A DNA stretch of 7,511 bases from Chitinophagaceae bacterium (GTDB lineage Bacteria; Bacteroidota; Bacteroidia; Chitinophagales; Chitinophagaceae): contig JAICHT010000170.1 in the NCBI GenBank assembly GCA_025924755.1, positions 1 to 7,511 of the forward strand, given 5' to 3'. Made by a program: the position numbers and the translations under genes. Below the pieces are notes generated by a model, which was given only the letters and a program-made list of their open reading frames with translations, was not told the DNA's origin and did no database searches. Positions within the stretch are counted from its first letter, which is position 1; the number at the start of each line of letters is the position of its first letter. This document shows, piece after piece, positions 1-6,055 of the stretch.

Positions 1-913
1 CCTTTTCTAAATTACTTTTTAAAAAATTTTGATGTGCCACAGTGGCGGGATGTGAGGCTTTATGTTTTCGTGCTACTATCAGTTTTTTTATTTCCTGTAT
101 TAGTTGGCCCGTTTCCATACTCATAAACGTTTCTATAAACTTTTTTAAAACAAAGTCTGTAGCCAGGTAATTTGGGTGTACCATATCAATATCATAAAAG
201 CGATAATCGCGTAATATATCAATAACCAGCTCGTAGGACGGAAAGTAAAACAGCCGGTTAAATTTTTGAACCAGGTGATGCACTGCTTCAATAAGCCGTG
301 CCTTGCTTTGATTGTTTTCTACTATTCCATCCCGTATATGCCGCACAGGGCTGATAGTAAAAATAATATTGACTTTAGTATTAAAATAAAAAAGCTGGTG
401 AAGTGCATTATCAAACTTTTCAATAATTTCTGATATGGGCATCAGGTGTTTAGCAAACCATTGCGCCGGTGCCCGGTGACAGTTAGCTACCGGCTGAAAG
501 TGTTCATTTACCAACTGATAGTTAAACGATGACCCAAGTGTAATAATGAGCCAATCCGCATCCTTTATAAACTGGTGGGCATTTTTTTGCGATTGATTGA
601 TTGTAGTTAAAACCAGTTCTTTATCAACACCTGAAAAACGGCTGTGGTGGTGCCAACTTTGCCAAACCTCGTTCAGATAAAACAAATCATTTTGAGTGTA
701 TTGACGGTTTTGAATATAAGATATAAGGCTGTCGCAAACGCTTGCAGGATCAAATAAAATACCATTTGGATTTTGTAATACCTCAAATTTAAAATCTGCA
801 AGAGCACCGCCAATATGCTCGGTAAAGCAAGAACCAATAGATAGTATTTTATGCTGGTGCGATATCAGCAAAGGAGCCTTTGGCAATTTCATATCAAGCA
901 TAAAATCCATCAT
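1..913 (-). CDS. GSCFA-domain protein (SGNH-hydrolase-like), C-terminus cut by window edge
   Basis: I translated this frame by hand: 304 codons are open from the ATG at 913 to the window edge with no stop, so only the last residues are missing if it has the family's usual length of a little over 300. The family signature is near the N-terminus as GSCFT (residues 27-31; the name-giving form is GSCFA). Other family-like segments are NPNGILFDP (48-56), ITLGSSFNY (124-132), ANCHRAPAQWF (143-153), ISPVRHIRDG (187-196) and DIDMVHPN (241-248). S28 and the D243-x-x-H246 pair sit where an SGNH/GDSL-type esterase fold would place its nucleophile and catalytic Asp/His. No signal peptide or membrane segment is visible. 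The start ATG overlaps the previous gene's TGA (ATGA), implying translational coupling; a second ATG follows directly at 910. The substrate of this family is not established. The family call is firm; the enzymatic role is inference. Confidence 0.9.
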   Translation of the reverse strand, partial: MMDFMLDMKLPKAPLLISHQHKILSIGSCFTEHIGGALADFKFEVLQNPNGILFDPASVCDSLISYIQNRQYTQNDLFYLNEVWQSWHHHSRFSGVDKELVLTTINQSQKNAHQFIKDADWLIITLGSSFNYQLVNEHFQPVANCHRAPAQWFAKHLMPISEIIEKFDNALHQLFYFNTKVNIIFTISPVRHIRDGIVENNQSKARLIEAVHHLVQKFNRLFYFPSYELVIDILRDYRFYDIDMVHPNYLATDFVLKKFIETFMSMETGQLIQEIKKLIVARKHKASHPATVAHQNFLKSNLEK

Positions 914-1764
914 ATAAAAATCTCGTCTGCCATACTAATACAGTTTTGTAATGCTTCCATATTAAGAGCCGGTAATACATCCAGGTTTTTAAAATAATCA
1001 ACCATCCATTCCGTATTCATATTTCCCACCAATTCATTCATTGCCATTGGGCAGCCGCCAATGCCTTTTAAAGCGCCATCAAACCGGGTACAGCCGGCAG
1101 TAAAAGCTGCTTCCGTCTTTTCTTTCCAGTTTAATGAAGTGGAATGTAAATGAACGCCTATTTCAACAGATGGCAAGGCTTTAATTAAATAGCCGGTAAT
1201 ACCATTTATTTGCAACGCATCGGCCACTCCTACTGTATCGGCAAGTGAAATAATAGTAATACCCATTTTTACTATTTGATCTACCCATTTAAAAACCAGT
1301 TCTTCAGGGAATGGATCGCCATATGGGTTGCCAAAGCCCATAGAAATATAAACCACTAATTGCTTGTCTTTTAATAAGCATAAGTGTTGAATATCCTGCA
1401 CCCTGCTTAAGGCTTCGCTGATGCTTGCATTTGCATTTAATTGCTGAAAGGTTTCGGATATGGAAAACGGAAAACCAATGTAAGAGATTTCATCATATTC
1501 ACAGGCTTCCTGTGCGCCGCGAAGATTGGCCACAATAGCAAGAAGCTTGGTTTTTGAATTTTCAATTTTTAAACGGCTGACTACCTGGTGCGTATCGCTC
1601 ATTTGCGGAATGGCTTTCGCCGATACAAAACTCCCGAAGTCAATAGTATCAAACCCCACCTGAAGCAAGCTGTTGATGTATGCTACCTTTTTTGCCGTGG
1701 GAATAAAATTCTTCCAGCCCTGCATCGCATCCCGCGGACATTCTATGAGTTTGATGGATTTCAT
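910..1764 (-). CDS. HMG-CoA lyase family enzyme (DRE-TIM barrel), divergent subfamily
   Basis: This is a 284-residue cytosolic TIM-barrel lyase of the HMGL-like superfamily, with no signal peptide. Classical members cleave 3-hydroxy-3-methylglutaryl-CoA to acetyl-CoA and acetoacetate in leucine breakdown. Visible landmarks are P10-R11-D12 (catalytic Arg/Asp), GSFVS at 44-48, PQMSD at 53-57, the metal-binding H205-L-H207, and GGCP with the catalytic Cys at 238. Length is normal for the family. Several family-defining positions differ: RDGLQNE is RDAMQGW here, the glutamate matching human E72 is D42, and the glycine-rich loop after the Cys reads CPMAMNELVGN, one residue longer than in the human enzyme. 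I recall similar variants in other Bacteroidota, so this is probably a lineage subfamily rather than decay. The ATG overlaps the rlmB stop codon by 4 nt, and the TGA overlaps the GSCFA start by 4 nt. Substrate specificity is less certain than fold and family. Confidence 0.85.
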   Translation of the reverse strand: MKSIKLIECPRDAMQGWKNFIPTAKKVAYINSLLQVGFDTIDFGSFVSAKAIPQMSDTHQVVSRLKIENSKTKLLAIVANLRGAQEACEYDEISYIGFPFSISETFQQLNANASISEALSRVQDIQHLCLLKDKQLVVYISMGFGNPYGDPFPEELVFKWVDQIVKMGITIISLADTVGVADALQINGITGYLIKALPSVEIGVHLHSTSLNWKEKTEAAFTAGCTRFDGALKGIGGCPMAMNELVGNMNTEWMVDYFKNLDVLPALNMEALQNCISMADEIFI

Positions 1765-2501
1765 TGCAGCATTCTTTGCTTCATGATTTCGTATAATATG
1801 ATACCGGAAGCTACCGACACATTGAACGATTCGAAATTACCGGTCATGGGTATACTAAATTTTTCATCGCATATTTTCATCAATGCAGGAAAAACGCCTT
1901 TTTCTTCACTGCCCATAACTATAGCTAATGGATCACTCAATGTTAATTCAAATATCTTTTTACCGGCAGTCATTTCGCTTGCCATTACTTTAATGCCGTT
2001 GGCGTGTAATTCATCTACTGCTTTCATTAAACTATTTACCCGGCAGATATGAATTTTTTCCAAAGCGCCAGCCGAAGATTTCATCGCTTCCTCATTTAAA
2101 GCACCTACGCCTTTGTCAGGAATGATAACCGCCTGCGCTCCGCAGCAAACTGCGCTGCGTATAATAGCACCAATGTTTCTAACATCCGTTATCCCATCTA
2201 ATATTACAAATAAAGGAGTTTCGCCGTTTCCAACCACATAATCAATTACCTCTTGCAAATTCATATACTGCACCAAGGCCGCAAAACCAATTACACCCTG
2301 GTGATTGGAACGGGTAATGGAATTCAATTTTTCGACCGGTACATATTGAATAGGAATATTCTTTTCTTTTGCCAGCTTTCTTATGGTTTCGATTGCTTCG
2401 CCATTTACGTTCTTCTGAAACAAAATTTTATCAATAGCCCTATCCGATTGTAGGGTTTCTATTAATGGCTGACGGCCGATTATGATGGATGACTTTTTCA
2501 A
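1761..2501 (-). CDS. rlmB: 23S rRNA (guanosine-2'-O)-methyltransferase RlmB (SpoU/TrmH family)
   Basis: This 246-residue SpoU-family (SPOUT, trefoil-knot) enzyme transfers a methyl group from SAM to a ribose 2'-OH, in E. coli RlmB at G2251 of 23S rRNA. An N-terminal RNA-binding substrate domain (about 1-75) begins with IIGRQPLIETL and includes NHQGVIG (66-72). The catalytic domain shows motif 1 around LDGITDVRNIGAIIRSA (101-117; N109, R115), motif 2 IVMGSEEKGV (194-203; E199), and motif 3 IPMTGNFESFNVSVASG (217-233; S225, N227). E. coli RlmB is of similar size (243 residues). The start codon is TTG at 2501: an in-frame TAA at 2510-2508 blocks any start further upstream, and the next internal Met is at residue 80, inside conserved sequence. 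It lies 6 nt after the Nudix stop codon and overlaps the lyase gene by 4 nt. The exact target nucleotide is inferred by homology. Confidence 0.93.
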   Translation of the reverse strand: MKKSSIIIGRQPLIETLQSDRAIDKILFQKNVNGEAIETIRKLAKEKNIPIQYVPVEKLNSITRSNHQGVIGFAALVQYMNLQEVIDYVVGNGETPLFVILDGITDVRNIGAIIRSAVCCGAQAVIIPDKGVGALNEEAMKSSAGALEKIHICRVNSLMKAVDELHANGIKVMASEMTAGKKIFELTLSDPLAIVMGSEEKGVFPALMKICDEKFSIPMTGNFESFNVSVASGIILYEIMKQRMLQ

Positions 2502-2507
2502 AAATGA

Positions 2508-3067
2508 TTATTTAATATTTCCTTCCAGTAACAAAATTTTTACTTTTAAAATAGCGGCTACGGCCAGGGAGTCGGTGATGATTCCATTCTCTACCATTTC
2601 GTATGCTTCATTAAAAGATACTTTTTTTACTACTAATTGCTCTGTTTCTTCGGGCATTGCTTCTTCCTGTTTTAAACCTCTTGCCATAAAAATACTTCCA
2701 TGTTCATCACAAACCGAATTCGACAAATGAAAGTCCATTAGTTTTGTCCACTCCCCTGCTACCAAACCGGTTTCTTCTTTTAATTCTCTTTTTGCTGATT
2801 CCAGTATATCAACCCCGAGTGGGCCGCCGCCTTCAGGAATTTCCCAGCTATATTGGTTTAGCGTATAGCGATACTGGCCAACGAGGTACGTATTCAGGTT
2901 TTCATCTAACGGGATAATACCTATTGCTAAATTTTTAAAATGTACTTTACCATAAATGCCTTGCCGCCCGAAGGATTAATGACATCATATTCCGTGACAT
3001 TGATCCAGGGATTGTCGTAAATTTCTTTTCCACTCAGCGTCTTCCAGGGATTGTGTTGTTCGTTCAT
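2508..3067 (-). pseudogene. Nudix hydrolase (ADP-ribose-pyrophosphatase-like), broken by a one-base frameshift
   Basis: Frame 1 runs from the ATG at 3067 and gives MNEQHNPWKTLSGKEIYD..., typical of the N-terminus of this Nudix family, but it hits TAG at 2929-2927 after 46 codons. The homology continues in the next frame from about 2960 to the TAA at 2510-2508: IYGKVHF, NLAIGIIPLDE, QYSWEIPEGGG, RELKEETGL (Nudix box core) and a full C-terminal half. Adding one base in the G run near 2959-2960 (AAGGC to AAGGGC) gives a continuous protein of 186 residues, about the expected length, reading GGKGIYGKV at the join. The family hydrolyses nucleoside diphosphate derivatives such as ADP-ribose; R94, E95, E98 and E99 of the box are intact. 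Position 86, normally Glu in the box (Gx5E), is Val. No canonical slippery heptamer is present at the join. It may be a true pseudogene or a homopolymer sequencing error. A TGA two codons upstream of 3067 fixes the start. Confidence 0.88.
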
Positions 3068-3071
3068 TATT

Positions 3072-3103
3072 CAAAAATAAAAACCTCCCTGATGCAGGGA
3101 GGT
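3072..3103 (-). terminator. Intrinsic terminator after metK
   Basis: Read on the minus strand, a perfect 8-bp GC-rich stem (ACCTCCCT, 3103-3096, pairing with AGGGAGGT, 3090-3083) closes a 5-nt loop and is followed at once by TTTTATTTTTGA. This is a textbook Rho-independent terminator for metK, whose stop codon is 89 nt upstream. The U tract ends only a few bases before the Nudix start codon at 3067. Confidence 0.88.
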
Positions 3104-3134
3104 GGTGTGCAATATATTAAGAATTTCAAAGCAG

Positions 3135-3142
3135 CAAACGTA
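3135..3142 (-). promoter_or_regulatory. Possible -7 element (TACGTTTG) in the metK-Nudix gap
   Basis: TACGTTTG on the minus strand matches the Bacteroidota -7 consensus TAnnTTTG. No TTG is found at the expected -33 distance upstream. If it is used, the transcript would cross the metK terminator hairpin before reaching the Nudix gene. The rest of the 124-nt gap (3068-3191) holds only the terminator. A single 8-base match of this kind can arise by chance. Confidence 0.25.
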
Positions 3143-3191
3143 AGATGGTTGATTACTAGTTTCACGCTTACCACTTTAAGATATTTATAGT

Positions 3192-4445
3192 CTATTTGAT
3201 ACCGAAGGCTTCCTTTACCTTATCTACATAGTCCAGTTTTTCCCATGTAAATAGTTCTACCTCTTTTTTGAGCACTTTACCGTCTGGTGTTTTAAATTCC
3301 TTGATAACCTTTTCTGGTTTGCGGCCCATATGCCCATATGCCGCAGTTTCGCTATAAATAGGGTTGCGTAGTTTTAAACGTTCTTCTATAAAATAAGGAC
3401 GCATATCAAAGATCCCTTCTATCTTTTTAGCAATTTCGCCATCATCCATTTTTACTTTAGAAGTGCCATAGGTATTTACATAAATACTGGTAGGCTTAGC
3501 CACGCCAATAGCATACGAAACCTGCACCAGCACTTCATCACAAACACCGGCAGCTACTAAGTTTTTGGCAATATGACGCGTAGCATATGCAGCAGAACGG
3601 TCTACTTTCGACGGGTCTTTACCACTGAAAGCTCCACCGCCATGAGCGCCTTTACCGCCATACGTATCTACAATAATTTTTCTGCCCGTCAGGCCGGTAT
3701 CGCCATGCGGACCGCCAATAACAAACTTGCCGGTTGGGTTGATATGGTGCTTGATATCGGCATCAAAAAGATGCGCATATTTATCGTATTTCGCTTTTAC
3801 ACGTGGAATCAGAATATCTGTAATATCCTGACGGATCTTTTCCTGCATGGCTTCCTCAGTATCAAAGTCATCGTGCTGGGTAGATACTACAATAGCTTCT
3901 ATACGAACAGGGATATTATTATCATCATACTCCAGCGTAACCTGGCTTTTTGCATCAGGACGTAAATATTTTATCTGGTCGTTTTCCCGGCGCAAAGCTG
4001 CTAGCTCCTGCAATATTTTGTGTGCCATATCTAAAGCCAGTGGCATATAGTCTTCAGTTTCGGCCGTAGCATAACCAAACATCATTCCCTGGTCGCCAGC
4101 ACCTTGCTCTTCTTTATTTATCCGGTCCACGCCCTGGTTAATATCAGAAGATTGTTCGTGTATAGCAGATAAAATGCCGCAAGAGTTGGCTTCAAACATA
4201 TACTCGCTTTTAGTATATCCTATCTTCCGGATAACGCCGCGGGCAATTTCCTGAAGATCGAGATAAGCTTTTGATTTTACCTCGCCTGCTAATATCACTT
4301 GCCCTGTAGTTACCAAAGTTTCGCAGGCTACTTTTGATTGCGGATCAAACGCTAAAAAGTTGTCAATTAAAGCGTCAGAAATCTGGTCAGCCACTTTATC
4401 CGGGTGGCCTTCAGACACACTTTCAGATGTAAATAAATAAGGCAT
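3192..4445 (-). CDS. metK: S-adenosylmethionine synthetase MetK
   Basis: MetK condenses ATP and L-methionine into S-adenosylmethionine with release of phosphate and pyrophosphate, in the cytosol; it supplies methyl groups for enzymes such as the neighbouring RlmB. The 417-residue protein shows the family's three-part structure: the N-terminal ATP-binding GHPDK (13-17, H14), the signature GAGDQGMMFGYA (115-126), and the phosphate-binding GGGAFSGKDPSKVDRSAAY (269-287). Length is slightly above the E. coli enzyme (384) because of a longer middle section, for example around residues 146-165, and a longer C-terminus, as is usual in Bacteroidota. The start is ATG at 4445, giving MPYLFTSESVSEGHPDK, the normal N-terminus. 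The stop is TAG, followed by an intrinsic terminator. Upstream lie a leader of about 90 nt and a phylum-type promoter match, so it is probably transcribed alone. Confidence 0.98.
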   Translation of the reverse strand: MPYLFTSESVSEGHPDKVADQISDALIDNFLAFDPQSKVACETLVTTGQVILAGEVKSKAYLDLQEIARGVIRKIGYTKSEYMFEANSCGILSAIHEQSSDINQGVDRINKEEQGAGDQGMMFGYATAETEDYMPLALDMAHKILQELAALRRENDQIKYLRPDAKSQVTLEYDDNNIPVRIEAIVVSTQHDDFDTEEAMQEKIRQDITDILIPRVKAKYDKYAHLFDADIKHHINPTGKFVIGGPHGDTGLTGRKIIVDTYGGKGAHGGGAFSGKDPSKVDRSAAYATRHIAKNLVAAGVCDEVLVQVSYAIGVAKPTSIYVNTYGTSKVKMDDGEIAKKIEGIFDMRPYFIEERLKLRNPIYSETAAYGHMGRKPEKVIKEFKTPDGKVLKKEVELFTWEKLDYVDKVKEAFGIK

Positions 4446-4469
4446 TGATTTTATATTTTTTATAAGCTA

Positions 4470-4497
4470 CCGGCGTTTACTATTAGCGCTGCACCGG
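4470..4497 (-). promoter_or_regulatory. GC-rich hairpin in the metK leader
   Basis: On the minus strand CCGGTG (4497-4492) can pair with CGCCGG (4475-4470) as a 6-bp stem, including one G-U pair, around a 16-nt loop in an otherwise AT-rich leader. Loop bases GCTA can also pair with TAGC just 3' of the stem, a possible small pseudoknot. The stem ends 25 nt before the metK ATG. It matches no SAM riboswitch class that I can recognise. The pairing is visible; any function is inference. Confidence 0.35.
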
Positions 4498-4502
4498 ATA
4501 CT

Positions 4503-4517
4503 CTTTTAATTTAAAAG
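4503..4517. repeat. Perfect short inverted repeat in the metK leader
   Basis: CTTTTAA and TTAAAAG (7-bp arms, one central base) form a perfect palindrome about 18-32 nt downstream of the predicted metK transcription start. It could be an operator site. In AT-rich DNA such palindromes also occur by chance, and no regulator is identified. Confidence 0.35.
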
Positions 4518-4541
4518 TTTGTTCTTTCTTTAAATTGTGTG

Positions 4542-4574
4542 CAAATATAGCAACCACATGGCATCTTCCGGCAA
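4542..4574 (-). promoter_or_regulatory. Predicted metK promoter (TTG-N22-TATATTTG)
   Basis: On the minus strand TATATTTG (4549-4542) matches the Bacteroidota -7 consensus TAnnTTTG exactly, and a TTG (4574-4572) lies 22 nt upstream, within the usual spacing for the -33 element. Transcription would start near 4535, giving metK a leader of about 90 nt. The site begins just after the stop codon of the DUF4270 gene, and no terminator is visible between that gene and metK, so some read-through is possible. Confidence 0.6.
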
Positions 4575-4580
4575 TTACCC

Positions 4581-6029
4581 TTAAGGCAGTTTAGAGTATA
4601 CTATATGTAACCGCATGGGCTGTGCAAGATTATTGCCTCCGCCTAACCGCACCCGGCCTATACCGTAGGTTGGGTTAATATTGGGTAATACCCGCACTAC
4701 ATCTGTAGTATTAATGCGGTAGGTTTCTCTTAGCGAAAAAGGTGCTGACAACCGCAGGTTGTAAACAGGCTCAGTCTTATTAACCACATGCTGTATATAC
4801 CTCGATATATCAAATTTCCAGATGTCAATAGCATTGCCCGATGCATCTGTAGTTGCTTTGCCAATATAGCCAAGCCCCTTGAAGTTGATAGCGTTGGAAG
4901 CGTCTAATGCAAAATCATACGGAATGGTCCGGATCACTTTTTTTGCTGAATCAAACGCATCTAAAAATAAGTAGGTGGGCGGTGGAAAAGTTTGATCTGA
5001 CGGATCGGACACCTGCTCTACTATCAACTCTGCACGATGAATAATGCGATTGGAAAGATTACCTAATCCTGGTATTTTAATAGTGCCGTAAGTGCCCGGC
5101 GTATTTTGTAAAAAAATTAAATTGGCTGGCGTATTATTGTCTGCATAGGTAGCGAGTTGGGAACCGGAGTAATCTCTGTTTATATAATTAGCCGCCGCCG
5201 ATGTGCTGTTTAATTTAAAATATATTACCGAGGTATCCAGCACACCATTTTTAATATAGCGCACATAAAAAGAAAGTTTGGTATTGGTATCTGCCAGATT
5301 AAATCCTACCAATGCATTGGCAATACCATTGTTTTGAGGCACTACAGCAAACCCATTGAAAAACGTTTTAAAAGCCGAGTCAGAGGCATAGGCGTTGGTA
5401 GTATCATAATTTAAAAGCCGCTTACCGAAAGATATATCTAAAGGAATACGCAATTGATTGGCGGCTCTTTCTCTAAAGGGGAAAACAGAATCTTTTAAAT
5501 TCTGCGGCATAAAGGTTTTTGTAGGTGCCAGTGCTGATCCCAGCGTGAAATTATTGGTCCGCATGGAATATGCCGAATCATAACGGAATGTATTGCCGGT
5601 TGCTAATTCATATACATTTACTTGCTGTGGCAGCATGCTATCGCCATAGGTTTTATGATAGCCTAACACCAATACTACAGAATCGAAAGAAACAATGCTG
5701 TCTTTACTAAATGGAAAAGAATATTTATAAGAAGAAGGCTTTAATTCAAAGAACATAGAAGCCGCTGTTTTACCAAAAAGCGGATCGTTATTAATATTAC
5801 CTACAAACTGGTCGTCCGTACTAACGCTCCGTGCAGAATCTTCTGCTTCGGTAAAAATATTATTGTAAGATTCTACATTCAGCGTGGTATCGAAAGTGGT
5901 AATATTATCTACCGCCGGAATTAAATCACCGCCTAATTCCGTGGCTTCATTTATTTTTTTGCAAGAACCAAAAAGGAGGATCACAGACAATAAGGACAGG
6001 AAAGAAAAGGCCAGGCTTTGCTTCTTCAC
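4581..6029 (-). CDS. DUF4270 family secreted lipoprotein
   Basis: This 482-residue protein begins with a lipoprotein signal peptide: MKKQ, a hydrophobic core (about 6-20), then FGSC with the lipidated Cys at 23. The mature protein starts CKKINEATELGGDLIP; the ELGGDLIP segment (31-38) followed by a Ser/Thr/Asn-rich, beta-strand-like sequence is characteristic of DUF4270, a Bacteroidota family of unknown function. The end, RLGGGNNLAQPMRLHIVYSKLP without the first letters (about 466-482), also fits the family. It should be anchored in an outer membrane, but the residues after the Cys are KK, not an acidic surface-export signal, so surface exposure is uncertain. The start is GTG at 6029: an in-frame TAA at 6047-6045 leaves no ATG alternative. 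It lies 26 nt after the glycogen-synthase-like gene, probably in one operon. I recall this pairing from other Bacteroidota genomes; the shared role is not known. Confidence 0.88.
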   Translation of the reverse strand: MKKQSLAFSFLSLLSVILLFGSCKKINEATELGGDLIPAVDNITTFDTTLNVESYNNIFTEAEDSARSVSTDDQFVGNINNDPLFGKTAASMFFELKPSSYKYSFPFSKDSIVSFDSVVLVLGYHKTYGDSMLPQQVNVYELATGNTFRYDSAYSMRTNNFTLGSALAPTKTFMPQNLKDSVFPFRERAANQLRIPLDISFGKRLLNYDTTNAYASDSAFKTFFNGFAVVPQNNGIANALVGFNLADTNTKLSFYVRYIKNGVLDTSVIYFKLNSTSAAANYINRDYSGSQLATYADNNTPANLIFLQNTPGTYGTIKIPGLGNLSNRIIHRAELIVEQVSDPSDQTFPPPTYLFLDAFDSAKKVIRTIPYDFALDASNAINFKGLGYIGKATTDASGNAIDIWKFDISRYIQHVVNKTEPVYNLRLSAPFSLRETYRINTTDVVRVLPNINPTYGIGRVRLGGGNNLAQPMRLHIVYSKLP

Positions 6030-6055
6030 AAATAAATATTGAGCTTATTAAAAAA

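Noticed and set aside
1588..2052. Open frame of 154 codons on the plus strand across the lyase/rlmB boundary
   Set aside because: It lies entirely antisense to two well-supported genes, resembles no family I know, and has a composition typical of the reverse complement of coding sequence.
2508..2765. Separate 85-residue gene starting at TTG 2765
   Set aside because: It is only the C-terminal part of the frameshifted Nudix gene; the TTG lies inside the Nudix box region (ETGL) and is not a real start.
2958..2964. Programmed -1 frameshift in the Nudix gene
   Set aside because: The zero-frame sequence at the join is C AAG GCA, which does not fit the X XXY YYZ slippery pattern, and Nudix hydrolases of this type are not known to be recoded; a one-base indel explains it more simply.
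3083..3103. GGGAGG in the terminator stem as a Shine-Dalgarno site for the Nudix gene
   Set aside because: It is about 17 nt from the ATG, beyond useful spacing, and locked in a stable hairpin; Bacteroidota generally do not rely on strong Shine-Dalgarno sequences.
3140..3171. GTAAG / CTTAC inverted repeat in the metK-Nudix gap
   Set aside because: Arms are only 5 bp with a 22-nt spacer, well within chance expectation.
3573..4050. Two overlapping plus-strand frames inside metK
   Set aside because: Both are antisense to highly conserved metK sequence and show no protein-family features.
4446..4497. SAM-II riboswitch before metK
   Set aside because: The GAUAAA segment and the GCUAAAAAGG-type 3' strand expected for SAM-II are absent; only a general stem-plus-possible-pseudoknot layout is shared.
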